DNA from: Lota lota
Lineage: Eukaryota; Chordata; Actinopteri; Gadiformes; Lotidae
Assembly (NCBI GenBank): GCA_026745465.1
Contig: JACYXH010000091.1
Coordinates: forward strand, 4,452,501-4,516,500
Direction of reading: 5' to 3'
Length of the DNA stretch: 64,000 bases
In this document: piece by piece, positions 1 to 13,770 of the stretch
Layout of the letters: each line of letters starts with the position of its first letter
Position numbering within the stretch: position 1 is the first letter of the stretch
Position numbers and translations under genes: made by a program
Notes under the pieces: model-generated
The model's database searches: none
Told to the model about the DNA's origin: nothing
Seen by the model: only the letters and a program-made list of their open reading frames with translations

Positions 1-629
1 CAACAGGGCCATTGTCTTGAGATAACTCATGTTTCCTAACTGCATGGCACGGCATGGTGCTCACACACTCCACTGCATCACTGGGTCACTGCATTGCTGA
101 GGTTCCAGATCACTTCTTTTCAGTCAAGCTTCGGCTGCCGCAATCTCGGAAACCATCGGCTGTAGCCTGACAACGATTTACCTCTGGGGGCAACGGACAA
201 CATGTCTGGCAATATAGTGGATAACAGATATCTGGGCCAAGCCTTCCTCTTCCGTGCCCAGGTCAATGTTTTCGCTATTTCTTTGTAGGTGTTTCAGGTC
301 AAGACAACATTTCGGCTAATCTCTTTGAATCTCTCTCAAAGCTAATGAAAATCGTAATCGTAGTCCGACAATAGCCGATGGGTTCCGAGTGACACTCCAC
401 TCTGACACCGTTTACCCGCACGGAAGCAAAGCTCGCTCAAACGTGATTGGTCAAAACTAATTGGACTACAAAGCAGACTTCAAAGGGAAACCAGAACGCT
501 TCCGATGGCAAAATCTTGTCCCATTGCTTAAAGATTCTGCATTCATTGGCAGAGATCCGTTTTTTTTGATTACGGCTGCAGTGAACTAGCAAACGGGGAC
601 ATTATTATGTTCATATTCTGGAACGTTAC

Positions 630-818
630 CTGAACGGAGTTGCTTGATGCGTCCATTGCTGCTATCAATGTCCACAGGGAGGAAATCCTTGAACCAGAAG
701 ATCTCAGGGTCTGGGTTTCCGCTGGCAGCACACAGCATGGTGGCTGTGCGGGTCCTCTCCACTACCTTCAGCTGGGGGCCCATGTCGATGGTGGGGAAGC
801 CGTGGGGGACCTGGTCCT
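630..818 (-). CDS. ptprf: ptprf exon, start of Ig2
   Basis: Acceptor tttgtcccag precedes the exon and donor G|gtaacg follows it. It reads [16 protein letters not shown] and continues through [16 protein letters not shown] to GRIKQLRSG. It completes the Glu codon opened by the previous exon. The exon for the rest of Ig2 is not found in bases 1-629 and must lie outside the window. Confidence 0.93.
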
Positions 819-2323
819 CTGGGACAAACACAGACAACAGAGCAATCGAGAGATGAGCATTCACAGGATTACCCATATGTGCCTTTTAGGTAGCAGTCTT
901 TTCGTGACGTCAAAGTGCCTTTTAGTGTACTCCTCGACATCACGACCATGGGACACCGGCGGCGAGGTGTGTGTGGACGTGTGGAGCTCTGCCTGGGCAG
1001 CGGTTGTTGAGGGCAGCTTCCAAGAGAGGGTTAGGATTCTCAGACACTTACAGTATAACGCCCCGGTGTGTGGAGCATTGCATATACAATATCGCTCATT
1101 CAATCGCTCATACACAACGACCGTACTAGAAAAGTATCAGAAAGTTGCCATGAGTCGTAACCATGGGAGTAACACGCCCCCCCCTCCCCCCCCTTACTTG
1201 AACTCTTAACCCATTAGGCTTTTTTTTCATCCCACAGTGTTCGAATGTAACAGGGTTGTACCAGGGGAAGTAAGTGAAGTAAGTGTACCACTTACACTTT
1301 AATGTAAAATGACGGCCGTAAATCATTTTTAATCTCTGTTATTTCTCATGTCACGCAAGGTGAAAGATGTGATCCAACTCTTGACAACTATTTCTTAGTC
1401 CACAAAGACAATCCTGAGGTTGCAGAAAATTGACAAAAATCCAAGTTGATGTCTTTTAATATACATGTTATGTGTTAAAATAAGGTTTTAAAAACATCCA
1501 AGTTTACAGTTTAATACACTGGAAAGAGCTTTTTGGTTCTGACCACAATCACGGCTATTTGGGTACCAGCACCAACAAAACAAGTGGAATAATTATATTG
1601 AAATCTTTTTCAATTTCACTTTCTATAGAGTGACGAAAGAGTAGGTTCTTCATGTCAACAAAAAACATCAGCCATTATTAGTTTGCTTATGTAGGGACTG
1701 TCTAAAAAAGCTGTGTAATTTCAAACAGCAATAACTTTGTATTTACTGAACCAACTTTTTTCATTGTATGGTGGTATGGTAGTGGTCATTCTGACCCATA
1801 ATTAAGAAGTGAAATTTGCTGATTTTGTACAACTGAGAAAATAAACAATAATACTCACAGGGAGTTGTTATTATAGTGTTATAATATTGTATTATAGTTT
1901 ATGATTTTATCATTTTAATACAATGTAACAAACTACTGATAAAATCACTACGGTAATAATGTTGTTCTTGGCAAGTCATAGAATCTGACAAGCTAAAATA
2001 GATTAACCAACTTTGAAACGTTATAACCCCATTGTCATCTCAAATGACCCACCTGACAACGCTGGAGTACTAAATTAAAGGCATGTCCCACACAAAAGAG
2101 AAGACTAGCTGGTTACCTATGGAGGCCTCTCAGGAAACAGGATATCTATGAGTAATACATGTCTGTGTTAAGAGTTCCTACCAGGAATGCTTTTTTAAGG
2201 GTTCCAGGACTAGCTTTTGAACGATAATTATTTTAAACAGGGAACTGAGAGATGACACAATTCATATTACTTTAAATCAATTGCAACAGGATATATTACG
2301 GTGTGTATTGTTCTTATTTTCAA

Positions 2324-2384
<61 letters not shown>

Positions 2385-5295
2385 TTGTGTATGTGTGTGT
2401 GTGTGTGTGTGTGTCTGCATGCATGCATAGTGGGCATGGGGGTGTTATCTATGCCTGTGCAACCTGACATGCCAGATCATTTATCACTAAGGAGTTTCCC
2501 AAACCAAGTGTGGCTGGAAGGGAATATTTTGCACATGAAACATGACTGGTGTGTAAATGAGAGGTTTTTAGAAAAACAAACATCTACAATGACACCCTTG
2601 TTGTATAATGTTCCCTCAGAAAGCGGTTGGAGATGGATGATTGATATGTGAACAAATTCTCTTTATATCCTACATTTCTAGTGTGAAAATCATGGTTCAT
2701 AAGAAAAGCTACTACTTACACTCTCAATAATAATAATTTGTTCCTGTGTTTTGCTTTTGTTGGTTTTTTTTGCTTTTCCATGTCCTACTATTGACAGTTG
2801 GGTTCATTGGAATCAGCTCCATAAAACAGCATGCTGGTATGTGTATTGTTGAGGGCTTTATGAATGAGGGGAGAGTAGCACTACTTGGGCAGCCCCAGTA
2901 GTCTTGGTCAAGAAGAAACCTTGTCACCTTCTCCAAGGCTAACCATCACTAAAACCTTGAGCTAGCTAGTGGCTACGGGCAGGTTGAGATGAATCCATCT
3001 GATAGATAAAAGACGGCGCTTACCATTCCACTGGGAATCTAGCAGTTTGAACAGAAGTGTGTGGATTGGTAATTCCCCAGGAACATTCCAGAAGAGGATG
3101 CCCCGCTGCCTGGGGTCTAATAGGAGGGGGGGGGGGGGGGGGGGGGGGATAAGGTGGTGGGGGTATGTGGCAGGGTGGGTGGTGGATCTCTGTCTGTAGG
3201 TGAGGCAGGAGGGTGTGTGGATCTCGTGACCAGACTAGTAGGGAGGTGAGAGGTGATTTTAATCATCTAGTTTGACTTTTTTTTCAGTTGTGATTTATTA
3301 ATTTTTTCATGCCCAAAGCCCAAATTATGTGGCCTTGTCGGGTCAAACACAAAATAACTTTTTGCTAGATAAATAGATTTGAGTCCTATATGAGCAAATG
3401 TTTTTTATTTGATTATGAAATATGACGATAAAGCTTTCGGGCTACAATTAGGAAGCAAAATTGGTGCTTTGTGTGCTTTGGGCTCTCCTCTCATTCCTGC
3501 TATTTTGGACCCTGTTTCTGTATTATACTTCATATTTTTCCTCTGGCTGCCACCACACAACTAACCCCACCCTCCCCCTGCACAATCTACACCTCTGCAG
3601 AAGCACACCTGCAAGACCTAGCCTTGCTAGTAAGCCTTGGAGTGTATATTCTTAGTAGAGCCAACTTGTTACACACAAGGTTCTGTTCATTTCTTCCCTC
3701 TCCAGTTCCTCAAGGAAACCAGCAAAGTCCAGACCAAATCCAACCATTCATCGGGAACTTGGGCATCCGATACCTGGAGGCAGGACCTCTGTGTTTTAGT
3801 CCCACTGAAGAGCCCATAGTGGAGACCCCTTTTGGGAAAGACTGGCTTACTACCTCAGTCTGTGTACTGTGTCGCATTTGTGACCTGGCGTTTCCTTCCT
3901 AAATAAATGTCAGACTCATTCTTCCAAGTTACCTTATGTGTCTACAAAGACAGACGGGGAGTTGTTACAAGACAAAGCAAGGGCAAGAGATAATATAGGG
4001 ACAGAGTCAGGTCGTACCTTCCAGAACAGTGAGCTTGGCACTGGTGTTGATCTCTCCCACACTATTGCTGGCCGTGCATTCGTACATGGCTTCGTCCCGA
4101 TGGATCCGCAGGGGCTGGATGCGTAACACTGAGCCATTGTCAAACTCAATCACCTAGCGAGAGAAAAACACAGTTGTGTTATTGACCGTTAAGTCATTCC
4201 TTCAAATTAGAAAGATACTGCTTATAGTAACTAGGTGATGGCAAGAGGCTTTGCCAAATGTGTATCAATCTGTATCATTGACTCTCTCAACGTTTTATAA
4301 ATCATTTTAAATCGCACTCATAGGATGAACATTTTCTCGTGTCTTTGAAAACTTGGCAGTGTTGTAAACGTTGCAACAGTGGAAGTTTGTTTACGTTGAG
4401 GATGTGAGGGACCCTATTACTACTCCCAATTTAACTTCCAGCAAAGCCTTATAACACTTAACCCCAGTAGGAAAAAAGGTTACAATCTTGGTACTTAAAA
4501 TGATTTAAAATGGACATAAGTTAGGTTGAAAAGGTCATCAGGAGTCTGCTATCATGCTGGTGGAGGGGTGAATACCTGTAAGAACGTACGATAAGCCATG
4601 GTCCTTCTTACCAGCCTTTCCTCCCTTTGACATTTGAATCTTTATCTTTTAAGAAAGGTCAGTTTTGTATCTTCGCATCCCTTTCCAACTTTCAATTTTT
4701 CGTGGAAAAATCCTCATTTAAGTTAACATAAAAACAGATCTGTAAGCATTTGCCGTCAACTTTAATAAAGTAAGTAAAATAAAAAAGTAACATTTAATAC
4801 AGTGCATGTTTAGTAGTGTTATGTATATTATTATCACAATTTTTGTTATTAATGAGCTATTGCTTTGATAAAGATATATGCATTGTTGAAAAACATGATT
4901 GTAATACTATGTAAGCGTTCCTATTTGGTTTCTGTTTAAGATTGTAGCATAAATATGTCCATGCATATTTTGTCATATTATATTATGTCTAAAGTCAATC
5001 AAGGATTAAAGTAAAAATCAAAACAACCATGATTCAACCCAAGAACTACTGCTTCACTAACATTGCCTCAATATGACTCCATCTACATGCAAGACAATGA
5101 ATGGATATCTGTGTGATAAGCCTGAGTGGGTCACGGGTATTTGAGGGGGCCAAGGACCCAAGGGGTCACAGCAGTGTCTCTTTAGCCTGAGGAGTGAGGA
5201 CACAAGGAAGCACATTCTTACTCTACTAAAGAAGGAAGCCCATGAAATAGCTTCCTGACAAGAAATGGTGTGGTTGAAGACATACCCCCCCCCTC

Positions 5296-5348
<53 letters not shown>

Positions 5349-5357
5349 CGGCACGCA

Positions 5358-5393
<36 letters not shown>

Positions 5394-5925
5394 GGCACAC
5401 ATACACACTCACACACACGTTTGAAGCATGCCAAGCAGACAGGTGGAAAACCATTCTTAGGGCTCATATTGACGTCAGCATGTGTCTTTGGGCCACTTCT
5501 GAAGCGCTAGGAGGCAGCTAATGAGCCCTCCCGCTGACTCAGAATCATGCAGCAAGTCATTTTACTGAACACAGTTCAGCAGCCCTGACCAGTCAGTGCC
5601 TTCGCTGTATCTTCACACATCTACCTTACATTAGGACTGACACACACATTCTAGGATCGTTTATTTGCCTCCTGAGTTTGTGATCACTTGATCCACCCCT
5701 GCAGACAGCATAGCACACACACATACACACACACACACACACACATACACACACACACAAACACATAAGCACACACACACAGACAGGCGCACACAGACAC
5801 AGAGACACACAGACAGACAGACAGGCAGGCACACACGCACACACGCACACACACACACACACGCAAACAGACACATAGACACCACACGCACACGCACACA
5901 GACACAGAGACAGACAGACAGACAG

Positions 5926-5961
<36 letters not shown>

Positions 5962-8395
5962 TACCTCAAAACGTTGAGAACTAACTTTCTTCCCTTTCTT
6001 CATCCAGGTGATGCGGGGTCTAGGGTCCCCCAGCGCCTGGCACACGAAGGACGCCACCCCCCCTGATATTCCTATCTGGTCGTCAGGGGCTCTGAGGAAG
6101 CTGGGCATGCCTACGACAGCAGAGAGAGAGACGCAGACCAAGAACAAGTTACAGAAGATATACATGGAAAGACATGCAGAACTGAACGCAGAGGTCCACA
6201 CTATATTCTAAATTGATCAGTACAACTCATAGTCCATGGCTTATTTTTCATAGAAATATGGCTAATAATAAATAATAATTTGACTCCATGGTCAACAATT
6301 GGTGAATCTATTAGATTTGATCATTTGTTACGACTCATTGATAACTACATTGCTATACTGATCTATGCCACTGACTTTGTTGTTGTTTATTGTTTATTTG
6401 TATTTTATTGTTACGGTTCACATGTTGAAAATACTTTTTTATAAAGTCTATAATAGCGTGCTAATGTGAGAGCTGGTATGTCTGTATGTTTAAACTTGCT
6501 TCCGACTTGATGGATGCCTGATACTGATAATGCCTCCATAACGCATTCACACCTTTTGGACAGATAGCAACACATGTAAGGCATGACATGCTATTTCTTC
6601 ACATGACATGATATACACTTCACTTTCAATTTCCCGCTGCAGTTCGCCTGGGGCAAAACATAATTGAGGAAAGGGGGCATCAATGTTAAGCACTGTTTAC
6701 TTGCTGAAAACATGCAAACATCTTGAGGAAGCAGATACGAAGGTTGTCAGACACATTAAAGACTTCCCTCTGCGTGTTTCTAGGGAAATTGGCTGAGGTT
6801 TGAGCAAAGACTGATTTCAATGTAAGGGGCCCAAGGCATTACAGAATCATGCAGCATTAAACAACAACTTGTTGGCTCCAATACTGTGGTGAGAGGAGCA
6901 GTGTTGAAGATTCAGTGGTGGTAGGGGTGAGCACTTCATTGGGCTCGCGCTCCTTCATGTTTCACTCACAACACTGCTGCTGAACTTTGAATGCAGCATG
7001 GTGAGAAGAAAAGTAGTGGGCCACAATTGCAAGGGACCGTCTCAAGCCGTCTGAAACAGAGTCCAGTACACTGTCCTCTTAAAATGATTGTTTATCTTTA
7101 GTTTCTCTCTCTCTGTATTTCCAGCCGATTGCTTTCATGTGGATGATTTGTTTTTAATAACATGTAAAGCCGTATCCTTTAACTGCTTTTTAAAACTGCA
7201 AAAACGACCTCATGCGGAATCATTTTGAAATAAATAGTACAACCATTAAAACCATTTCAAAGTATGTGATAGCCGTATGTGTGGGTTATTAAATAGGACC
7301 ACCAAAAAGTAGGGTGCACCATAGCTACAGCAAAACAACACTGAACAATGCGGGATCATGTCATGTATCGTCACATATTGGAATGCATATTTGTGGAGAT
7401 TGAGTTTGGAGATTATAGTAGCAGCAGTAGTTTTAGTTATAAAGGATAGAATAGGACAGGGATACATCTACAGTTTTCATACTTTATTGAAGAGCTCAGA
7501 ATCACGTTATGGGTATTGTTAAAATTCTTATCATACATATCATGTAATATGATCTTCTTTAAGGCAACATTCTTTAAACATGTCCCCATATGAACTATAC
7601 CCTGCACAGACCTGGCAAAGTTTATGATTTAAATGACTGTAATCAACACAGAGATAATGATGTTTGGTTTGTCTTTACACTAAGATATTTCACAATAACT
7701 GATGTTATGGGCTATTAGATAAATACGTGCAAAGCAATATCACAATATATTATATATAATATAGCAATTAAATAGCAATACTATAAACATATATTGTTCC
7801 CCTGGGCCACAAGGTTTATTAGCGTCTAGCTTTAAGGCCACACCATCTCGGCTTCTGATAAACACCCTCCAAAGACTTGACTTTGCCTCTCTTTGTTAAG
7901 TACTGCACAGCATTCACATTTTCTCAGTTTGTGCGTCCATGTGACTGTGTGCGTAATGTGAATGGCCTAAGAATCGTAGAACGACAAAGTTGTATAAACA
8001 CAGCTCTTATCACTCGTTTGGAATTTGAAGATTATTGTTGATCTCAACACACACACAATAACTGGGTTGTTTTTAGTTCAATCTAAAATGAAGTTGGACT
8101 TCACTTGTTCAATTCAAAAGCAGCTTCTGAAACCATTAATAAGCCCTTTTTAACAATCATCCTTTCAGCATGAACAGCATTGTGACAAACCTAAAAGTAA
8201 GGTCAAATACATGACTGTTTTAACATGCAGTACGTGACATGTTCATTTTTATACTGAATGAACAGTAAAAAGGTATACGTGTTCGTATTATTGTAGTGTT
8301 GCAGTACTGTTGTACTACTCACTTCCTGCATGGGCCAGCACCATCAGCCTGGCTAGTAGCACGCAGACAGGGGCCCAGAGACCAGGGGCCGACAT
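630..8395 (-). CDS. ptprf: ptprf (LAR-type receptor protein tyrosine phosphatase), 5' portion, partial
   Basis: Four minus-strand coding exons join in phase: 8323-8395, 5965-6110, 4018-4153 and 630-818. They encode a signal peptide, all of Ig-like domain 1 and the first part of Ig-like domain 2. Visible marks are [20 protein letters not shown], the lysine-rich loop [14 protein letters not shown], and [20 protein letters not shown] in Ig2. In the LAR/PTPRD/PTPRS family the Ig1 lysine loop binds heparan and chondroitin sulfate proteoglycans, and the receptor acts in axon guidance and synapse organisation; the cytoplasmic phosphatase domains would lie beyond the left edge. PTPRF is preferred over PTPRD or PTPRS because of [14 protein letters not shown] and INTSAKL, and because hyi and szt2 are the next genes, as in human. 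Ig1 seems about two residues shorter than the human form (FDNGSV instead of a longer FDDGxGSV, from memory). Which teleost ptprf paralogue this is cannot be told here. Confidence 0.93.
2327..2413. repeat. TG microsatellite
   Basis: Nearly uninterrupted gt dinucleotides with two small interruptions (gattgtgtatg). Confidence 0.97.
3126..3148. repeat. poly(G) run
   Basis: Twenty-three consecutive G, followed by a G/T-rich flank. Confidence 0.97.
4018..4153 (-). CDS. ptprf: ptprf exon, second half of Ig1
   Basis: The exon reads [20 protein letters not shown] followed by [20 protein letters not shown], with the Y-x-C motif of the Ig fold. Acceptor is gctag|GTG and donor GAAG|gtacga. It starts in phase 0 and ends in phase 1, matching both neighbours. 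Confidence 0.93.
5301..5420. repeat. CA microsatellite, interrupted
   Basis: ca dinucleotides with interruptions such as gcggcacgcaga and ggggcacaca. Confidence 0.95.
5714..5959. repeat. compound CA/CAGA microsatellite
   Basis: About 245 bases of ca with blocks of cagacaga and cacgca. It ends about 5 bases from the 5965 ptprf splice donor. Confidence 0.95.
5965..6110 (-). CDS. ptprf: ptprf exon, first half of Ig1
   Basis: The exon begins GC ATG CCC after tcgtag and ends QRFE|gtaaag. It carries the first Ig cysteine (ASFVCQ), the Trp (ITWMKK) and the glycosaminoglycan-binding lysine cluster KKGKK. A compound GT repeat on the transcribed sense strand starts within about 6 bases of the donor. 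Confidence 0.93.
6111..8322. other. ptprf intron following the signal-peptide exon
   Basis: AT-rich intronic DNA. I see no exon, RNA gene or clear repeat array. Confidence 0.6.
8323..8395 (-). CDS. ptprf: ptprf signal-peptide exon (start codon)
   Basis: ATG at 8395 opens [17 protein letters not shown] followed by MVLAHAGS, a typical signal peptide with a hydrophobic core and small residues before cleavage. The donor is GGAA|gtgagt, and the phase matches the GC-start of the next exon. Two further in-frame ATGs lie upstream at 8419 and 8440 because a 24-bp unit is duplicated. The 8395 start gives the most normal signal peptide; the others would add 8 or 15 arginine-containing residues. The exon probably begins near 8508 after ggactcccag. 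Confidence 0.8.
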
Positions 8396-8432
8396 CCGTC
8401 TGAGACCAGGGGCCGACATCCGTCTGAGACCA
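8378..8432 (-). repeat. 24-bp tandem duplication spanning the ptprf start codon
   Basis: The unit (on the + strand, agaccaggggccgacatccg plus tctg) occurs twice in tandem, followed by a partial third copy. It is 8 codons long and in frame, so it duplicates an ATG. Confidence 0.9.
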
Positions 8433-9322
8433 GCCTGCATGTGTGCGTTCCTTGCTGGTCCAAACTGCAGCAGATTGGCTATGAGCTCACAGGATCTGAG
8501 ATTGGCACCTGGGAGTCCAGAGCAGCAGTGTTAGTGGTGGTGGATGTGCACACTGTGACATGGTCTTGTTGTGGGAAATGCATTGTATGAATCACTACAT
8601 ATAACATTTCTTTAATAATACCTGAGCCTAGCTAAGGAATATCATACCCAGCTACAAAACTGGGCTACTGCAATCCAATAAATGCAAACAAATCTGTTAT
8701 AATTTCCAGTTTATGTTAGTCAGTGCAACGATAATCTGTATTTACTTCATCAAAATCAAAAAAAAAAAAATATTTGCCAAAAGTCATATTATTTCAGAAT
8801 TTTTCACATATATCGACCATTCTCTAATGACTAGTTAGTCTCTTGGTAAAGCTTGATATTGCCTGTCTTTGACAACTAAGAAAAGCATTAATATCTATTT
8901 CTAAATTCCCTTTTTTTTCAGTTCAGATCCAGTACCAGAATTTAGATATCTGCCGATACTGACACTGATTCCGATAGCTCTTTAAAAAACATTTCCATGT
9001 TTTTAATGTATGGCTATTACCATTTTTTTTAAAGGATAAAAGTAAAGTTGCACTTTATTTAACCAGTCCATGTTGGGAGAGATTAACAGAATGGTTTTAC
9101 AGTTGGCTTTAGCTCTAAAAATAGGTTGACTGCAGGGGCGTATGCACCATGGAAGGGGTGCACGCGCGCACACTTTCCGGCCCCCGGATGATGAGATCTA
9201 CATTTTGTGACCCCCACCAAAGTTGCCCATCCCTGAGATAGAGCCCATATAAAAGATTTCATATATTCTGCTCTGTGAACTGTGTTCTGTATTCTGGCAT
9301 CAACGGTCAATAACATTATCCT

Positions 9323-9325
<3 letters not shown>

Positions 9326-9383
<58 letters not shown>
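9326..9383. repeat. CA microsatellite
   Basis: About 29 uninterrupted ca units. Confidence 0.97.
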
Positions 9384-9384
<1 letters not shown>

Positions 9385-12300
9385 TTTAGCATGAACTTGA
9401 CATCCACACCTGTCAACTGAAACATGTAATTGATTTACAGTATGAAGTACAAAATGTATGCGCCTAAACAATATTCGTTTTTTGCGTGTATAACTGTTTA
9501 TTACGAACAAATGTCAGAGCAACTCAATATTTAGGAAGTCTATTAAGGGAAGGGTATGGTAGGGAAAACTATTGTATTTTGACATTTATGAAACTTAACA
9601 GTAAATATGTTTTCATCAATTGACACATGAATTTGAACCAATACCTATATTTTGCGAGATGAGGCCCAAAACATAAGAGAATAAAAGTAAGAACCGTATA
9701 ATATTAATCAGTCAGTTGCACATAGGTGCTCCATGCCTTTGGAATTAAACTACTTCCATTCATTTTCGTGGCGCTAGCTTATGCATTACATTGGGGAAGG
9801 AGGGAATAGGGAGGGAATGGAAAGTGCATAACAATGAGTGTCGTGTGCACACACTTATGATATCTGATCACAAGTGTTGTCATATGATAAAGGTTACATT
9901 GAAACAAGGGTACAAAAGTACAACAGAGGCTTGACACTTTGACGGAGGAGTGTGTTCAATGTGTGAGAGTTGGGAGGGAAGATTGCATTTGGGTTCAGGT
10001 CAGGATAAACTCCATTTGGCATTTCAGCCCATTTCTGGGCTGATAGATATTTTTTTTACCCTTTTGGATTAAACAGGCACTTATTCATTTATATTATTAC
10101 TATTTAGTAATTCATAGTACATGCATACATATCATTCATTGATTCACTCATATCATTCCGTTGATAAGAAGGCCAGTGCTAGTTTGAATAAAACATCTAA
10201 ATCATAAGCATGCTCATTTGCAAGTGGAAATATAAAATATACACATACATTTTACCTTTATATTTATATCAAAGTAATTACATTTTGTATGGTCCCTACA
10301 TCGTAAGGACCATCCAGTTGCCTATCCAAGTCCATCAACATGAATAAATAGACTAGATGGTTTAAAACAGAAATTCATAAACAGATCTTTTACTTATTCA
10401 GTTAATTTTGTAATGCGTATTTTGGTTTGAAATATTAATTTGAGCTAAATAACAAAAACAGAACTAAAACGCAATAGTTATAATGTTGATTCACGTTTAG
10501 AAGTTGATAAGAAAGTTTATCAAATGAAGACGATTAAATACCCACTGTATGTTGCAGTGACTATGGATTTAGATGTCCCACTGTGGTTGTATTGTAGATG
10601 AAGTTACAGAGCTCTCTGATATTTGACCCTAACCTTAAATCAACTGGCCAGTTAGCTTGTAGATGAACAGCTAACTGGACACAACCAATTTTACGTCATA
10701 CGGCATCATATGAAGCTTTGTTAAAGGAACAAGAAGAGGAAAATATATTAGCGTGTATCTCTGAGATAGATTCCTTTGGTTGGTATTTTACAGTGCCTGC
10801 GCTCATCAATGGGGATTTCCCATTCCAGCTCATGTTGAGAGCAGATTGATTGCAAACTTTCTAGTCTTCAATACTTCCTCCCCACAGAATCAACCCACAA
10901 ACAGCTTAAATACAGACCACAGGCTACACAAAGACAGGATTAGCACCACTAGTGTAAGGAATTTCGGAGGCAATTAACCTGGCCTGCCTTGAGCAAAGCC
11001 CTTTCTCGGATTCCAGCATATGGCGCCAGCAGATGGAGGGAGTATGGGGGAGACGTGACAAAGGAGCAGTGGGTAGCAAATGCATCCTACACGTGTAAAG
11101 CATCGAAATCGTGAGGTCAAAAGCAGCACGTGACTCTGTAAAACAACCACCGAAAATACACTTCCAAAGGAACAATTCACCGTATTGTTGGCCTGTGCTT
11201 CATCACATCACTCCCGCTGAAATGGTTGTACAAGAGACATTGTCCAAACCACCTCCGGCGGTAGACTACACTTCATTCAATCTAGACTGACTCGCCAAAG
11301 CACTGCCAAGTCACGTCCTTAGCTCATAAGTCACTGGCTGTCAACCAATATAAAAGGGGTGTTATATCCATATCTTTCTGAAACATTTGTTTGACACATT
11401 TTGCATAACTATTACAGAATGTCTGCAAAGAGTAAGTACTTACTGATATCATAATTCATTCACAACTATGGAATCTATGATAATAAAGAACTGGTGTTCT
11501 TGTCTTCTTGAAGTTCCTCCAATAAATGTCATGGAGCTCCATATAATATCCTTGGGCGCAGAGATTAAGGAGGACGTTTTTGATCAGGTCATCCACCGGT
11601 CAAGTAGACTACAAAGAGCGGGAAAGCAGATCTCACCGGTGTGAATGATCCAACTGAGCCATAGCCACTTTCTAGCTGTTAGGTCAACCACGCACTGGGT
11701 CCTTAGCCAGGGAGAGGGGCTGGCATGGCCAAATGTGATCTGTCCCTGGAGCAGCCAGCATTGAAAAGCCCCACAACATTATGTGGAGGGATAAGCAAGA
11801 AAGAACCTAGTGTCTACATTCATGATATCACAGGTGTTAAGTTTCACCTGAGGCAAGGGGGGAAGCCTTAAAAGGCGGGCCTTTATTTCCTCTCAGCCAA
11901 TGGCAGGTTTTAAAGTGTCAACGTTAAAATCTACTAAAAGTAACTGCTCCTCATTGCTCTAGACACAGAAGTTTACTCAGCTATGTGATTAATATAACTT
12001 GATGTGATTAATATAACTTGAATATAATTTAGCATTAATTATATTCCCCAAAAACGAGGATTTAGCAATTAACCCATCAACAGTGAAAACAACGGTTAAA
12101 TAGCAAACACTGAAACCACTAGCATGAATAACTACATTAGATGAACAGTTTCCATGTTATTTTGTTCTCGGTGGCTTGAGGTAAAACTGGATTTAGGAAA
12201 TATGTGACTGTCGGCCGGTAGACAAAAGGCAACATGCAAAAAGCAGGGAGACACCCTGAATAGGACACCGTGTCTGCCACAGGACCATTCTCTCACTGCA

Positions 12301-13494
12301 GGAAGACTTCGGCTATGAGACAAGACCACTAAACCCTGAGGTTGCCAAAAACAGTAAATACAATTAGAAGTAGAAAAGTATTAAGTGGAGTTTTCTTTTA
12401 ATCCAGAAGACCAGCCTTTCTGAGAATGGAACAAAGGGGCCTATTGAGACACCAGTGAACATGATAGTGTTGTGTTACTCTGTCAGTATGATCTCCTCAA
12501 TATGAACTGGTGCAAAGGGAGCAATTTCAGAGCCTTCAAACATAAACAACAAAGCTGAAGATCGCCTGGAAGGAAATGAACATCCGTTAGAGCATAACAC
12601 CTTGCCTCTAATTTGATTTCAAAGTGAGGGCAGAGGAAGAGTACACACTTCACCGAATGTGGTCAACCCACCTGCATCTTCTACAAGGATCCTGATACTC
12701 ACATAGATTTGGTCTGCTAGTTCATTTGCCACATTACAAACTGTCAAAAACGTCTCTATCCGATTACATTTCTGACATTTACTTCTGCAAGCATTGCCTG
12801 AGCTCAATGGCAAACCCTAAACTGTTCTATTTGCATAATATTGACAGCTACATAGAAACCGTAAAATGATTACCTAAACAAACACTGCCTCCATTGCTTT
12901 TTATTCAAGAATATTAGCTTGCAACTGAACTATAATTACTTTTTACTATTTGAAAGGTTATATTAGTTAATTTGTTAAAATAACTAAACTGGCTCAATAA
13001 TAAATAGAGAAAACATAATTCCATAAAACACAAACATGTATTATAAGATTTATCAATGTTTATGTGCTTTTCGTTCTTATTCTAAACCATGGATATCAAA
13101 TGCCCGAATTTCGTTTTTTGATGAGCATAAAAACACACTGTACTGCAATACCGTTACTTAGCAAAAGTATCGCTTGTATTTTCTTATTGACTTTGAATGT
13201 CCGATTAAAACTGAAAAAAAACTGACGGCATACAGTCCCATTGCCAATGATATACACACACAACAGACATCTAAAACACATTTGGATCAATCTATGGTGC
13301 ATGCTAGTACGGCACGTTAGACCAGTTGGGAACACCTCACACCTGTTGTTCCACCAGCTACTGCCATTGCAGCTGTTCCATCACCCCACCGTGTGAGCAA
13401 AACTAGCTGGCGCCGTGACTTCCGCCCAGAGAGGTGTGACAGTTTTGCCTATGTTGTAAAGCACATGGCAACGCAACCCCCTTAAACTCTATTA

Positions 13495-13770
13495 TTAAAG
13501 CTGCTGTAAGTGAAACTGGAGTTATGAAGACAAAATAAAAATTTAGCAGAAGATAGCACGATTTTGAAACTAAACAACTCGGCCTCCCTTACTGCCCAAT
13601 GCTTCTCCTCCATTGACCAGGGTTGCATTGGCAGACCTGTGGTTGAGCTGTGATGACGAGGTGTGCAGTGGATGTGATTGATCGGCAAGCTGGATTCTCT
13701 GAAACAATCATGGAAGAGATGTCCTGATTGGTTTGGCATGTGCCAGGAGCGGTATCAAACCTTAATTGTT
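13495..13770. mobile_element. Diverged copy of the TTAA-ended MITE family
   Basis: One end reads ttaaagctgctgtaagtgaa, close to the TIR at 60764. Internal sequence includes cctgattggtttgg and ccaggagcgg, which are also found in the 39 kb, 44 kb and 60 kb copies. The second end is not clear. Confidence 0.4.

Larger units (their letters stand above)
819..4017. other. ptprf intron between Ig1 and Ig2 exons
   Basis: No coding exon was seen on either strand. Contents are AT-rich sequence, a TG microsatellite at about 2327-2413 and a 23-base G run at 3126-3148. Open frames here are repeats or chance. Confidence 0.7.
4154..5964. other. ptprf intron with CA microsatellites
   Basis: AT-rich to about 5100, then CA arrays at about 5301-5420 and 5714-5959. 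No exon was recognised. All long His/Thr or Cys/Val open frames here are translated microsatellite. Confidence 0.7.

Noticed and set aside
1-629. Search for the next ptprf exon (rest of Ig2)
   Set aside because: No YECVATNSAG-like sequence with splice sites is present on the minus strand here.
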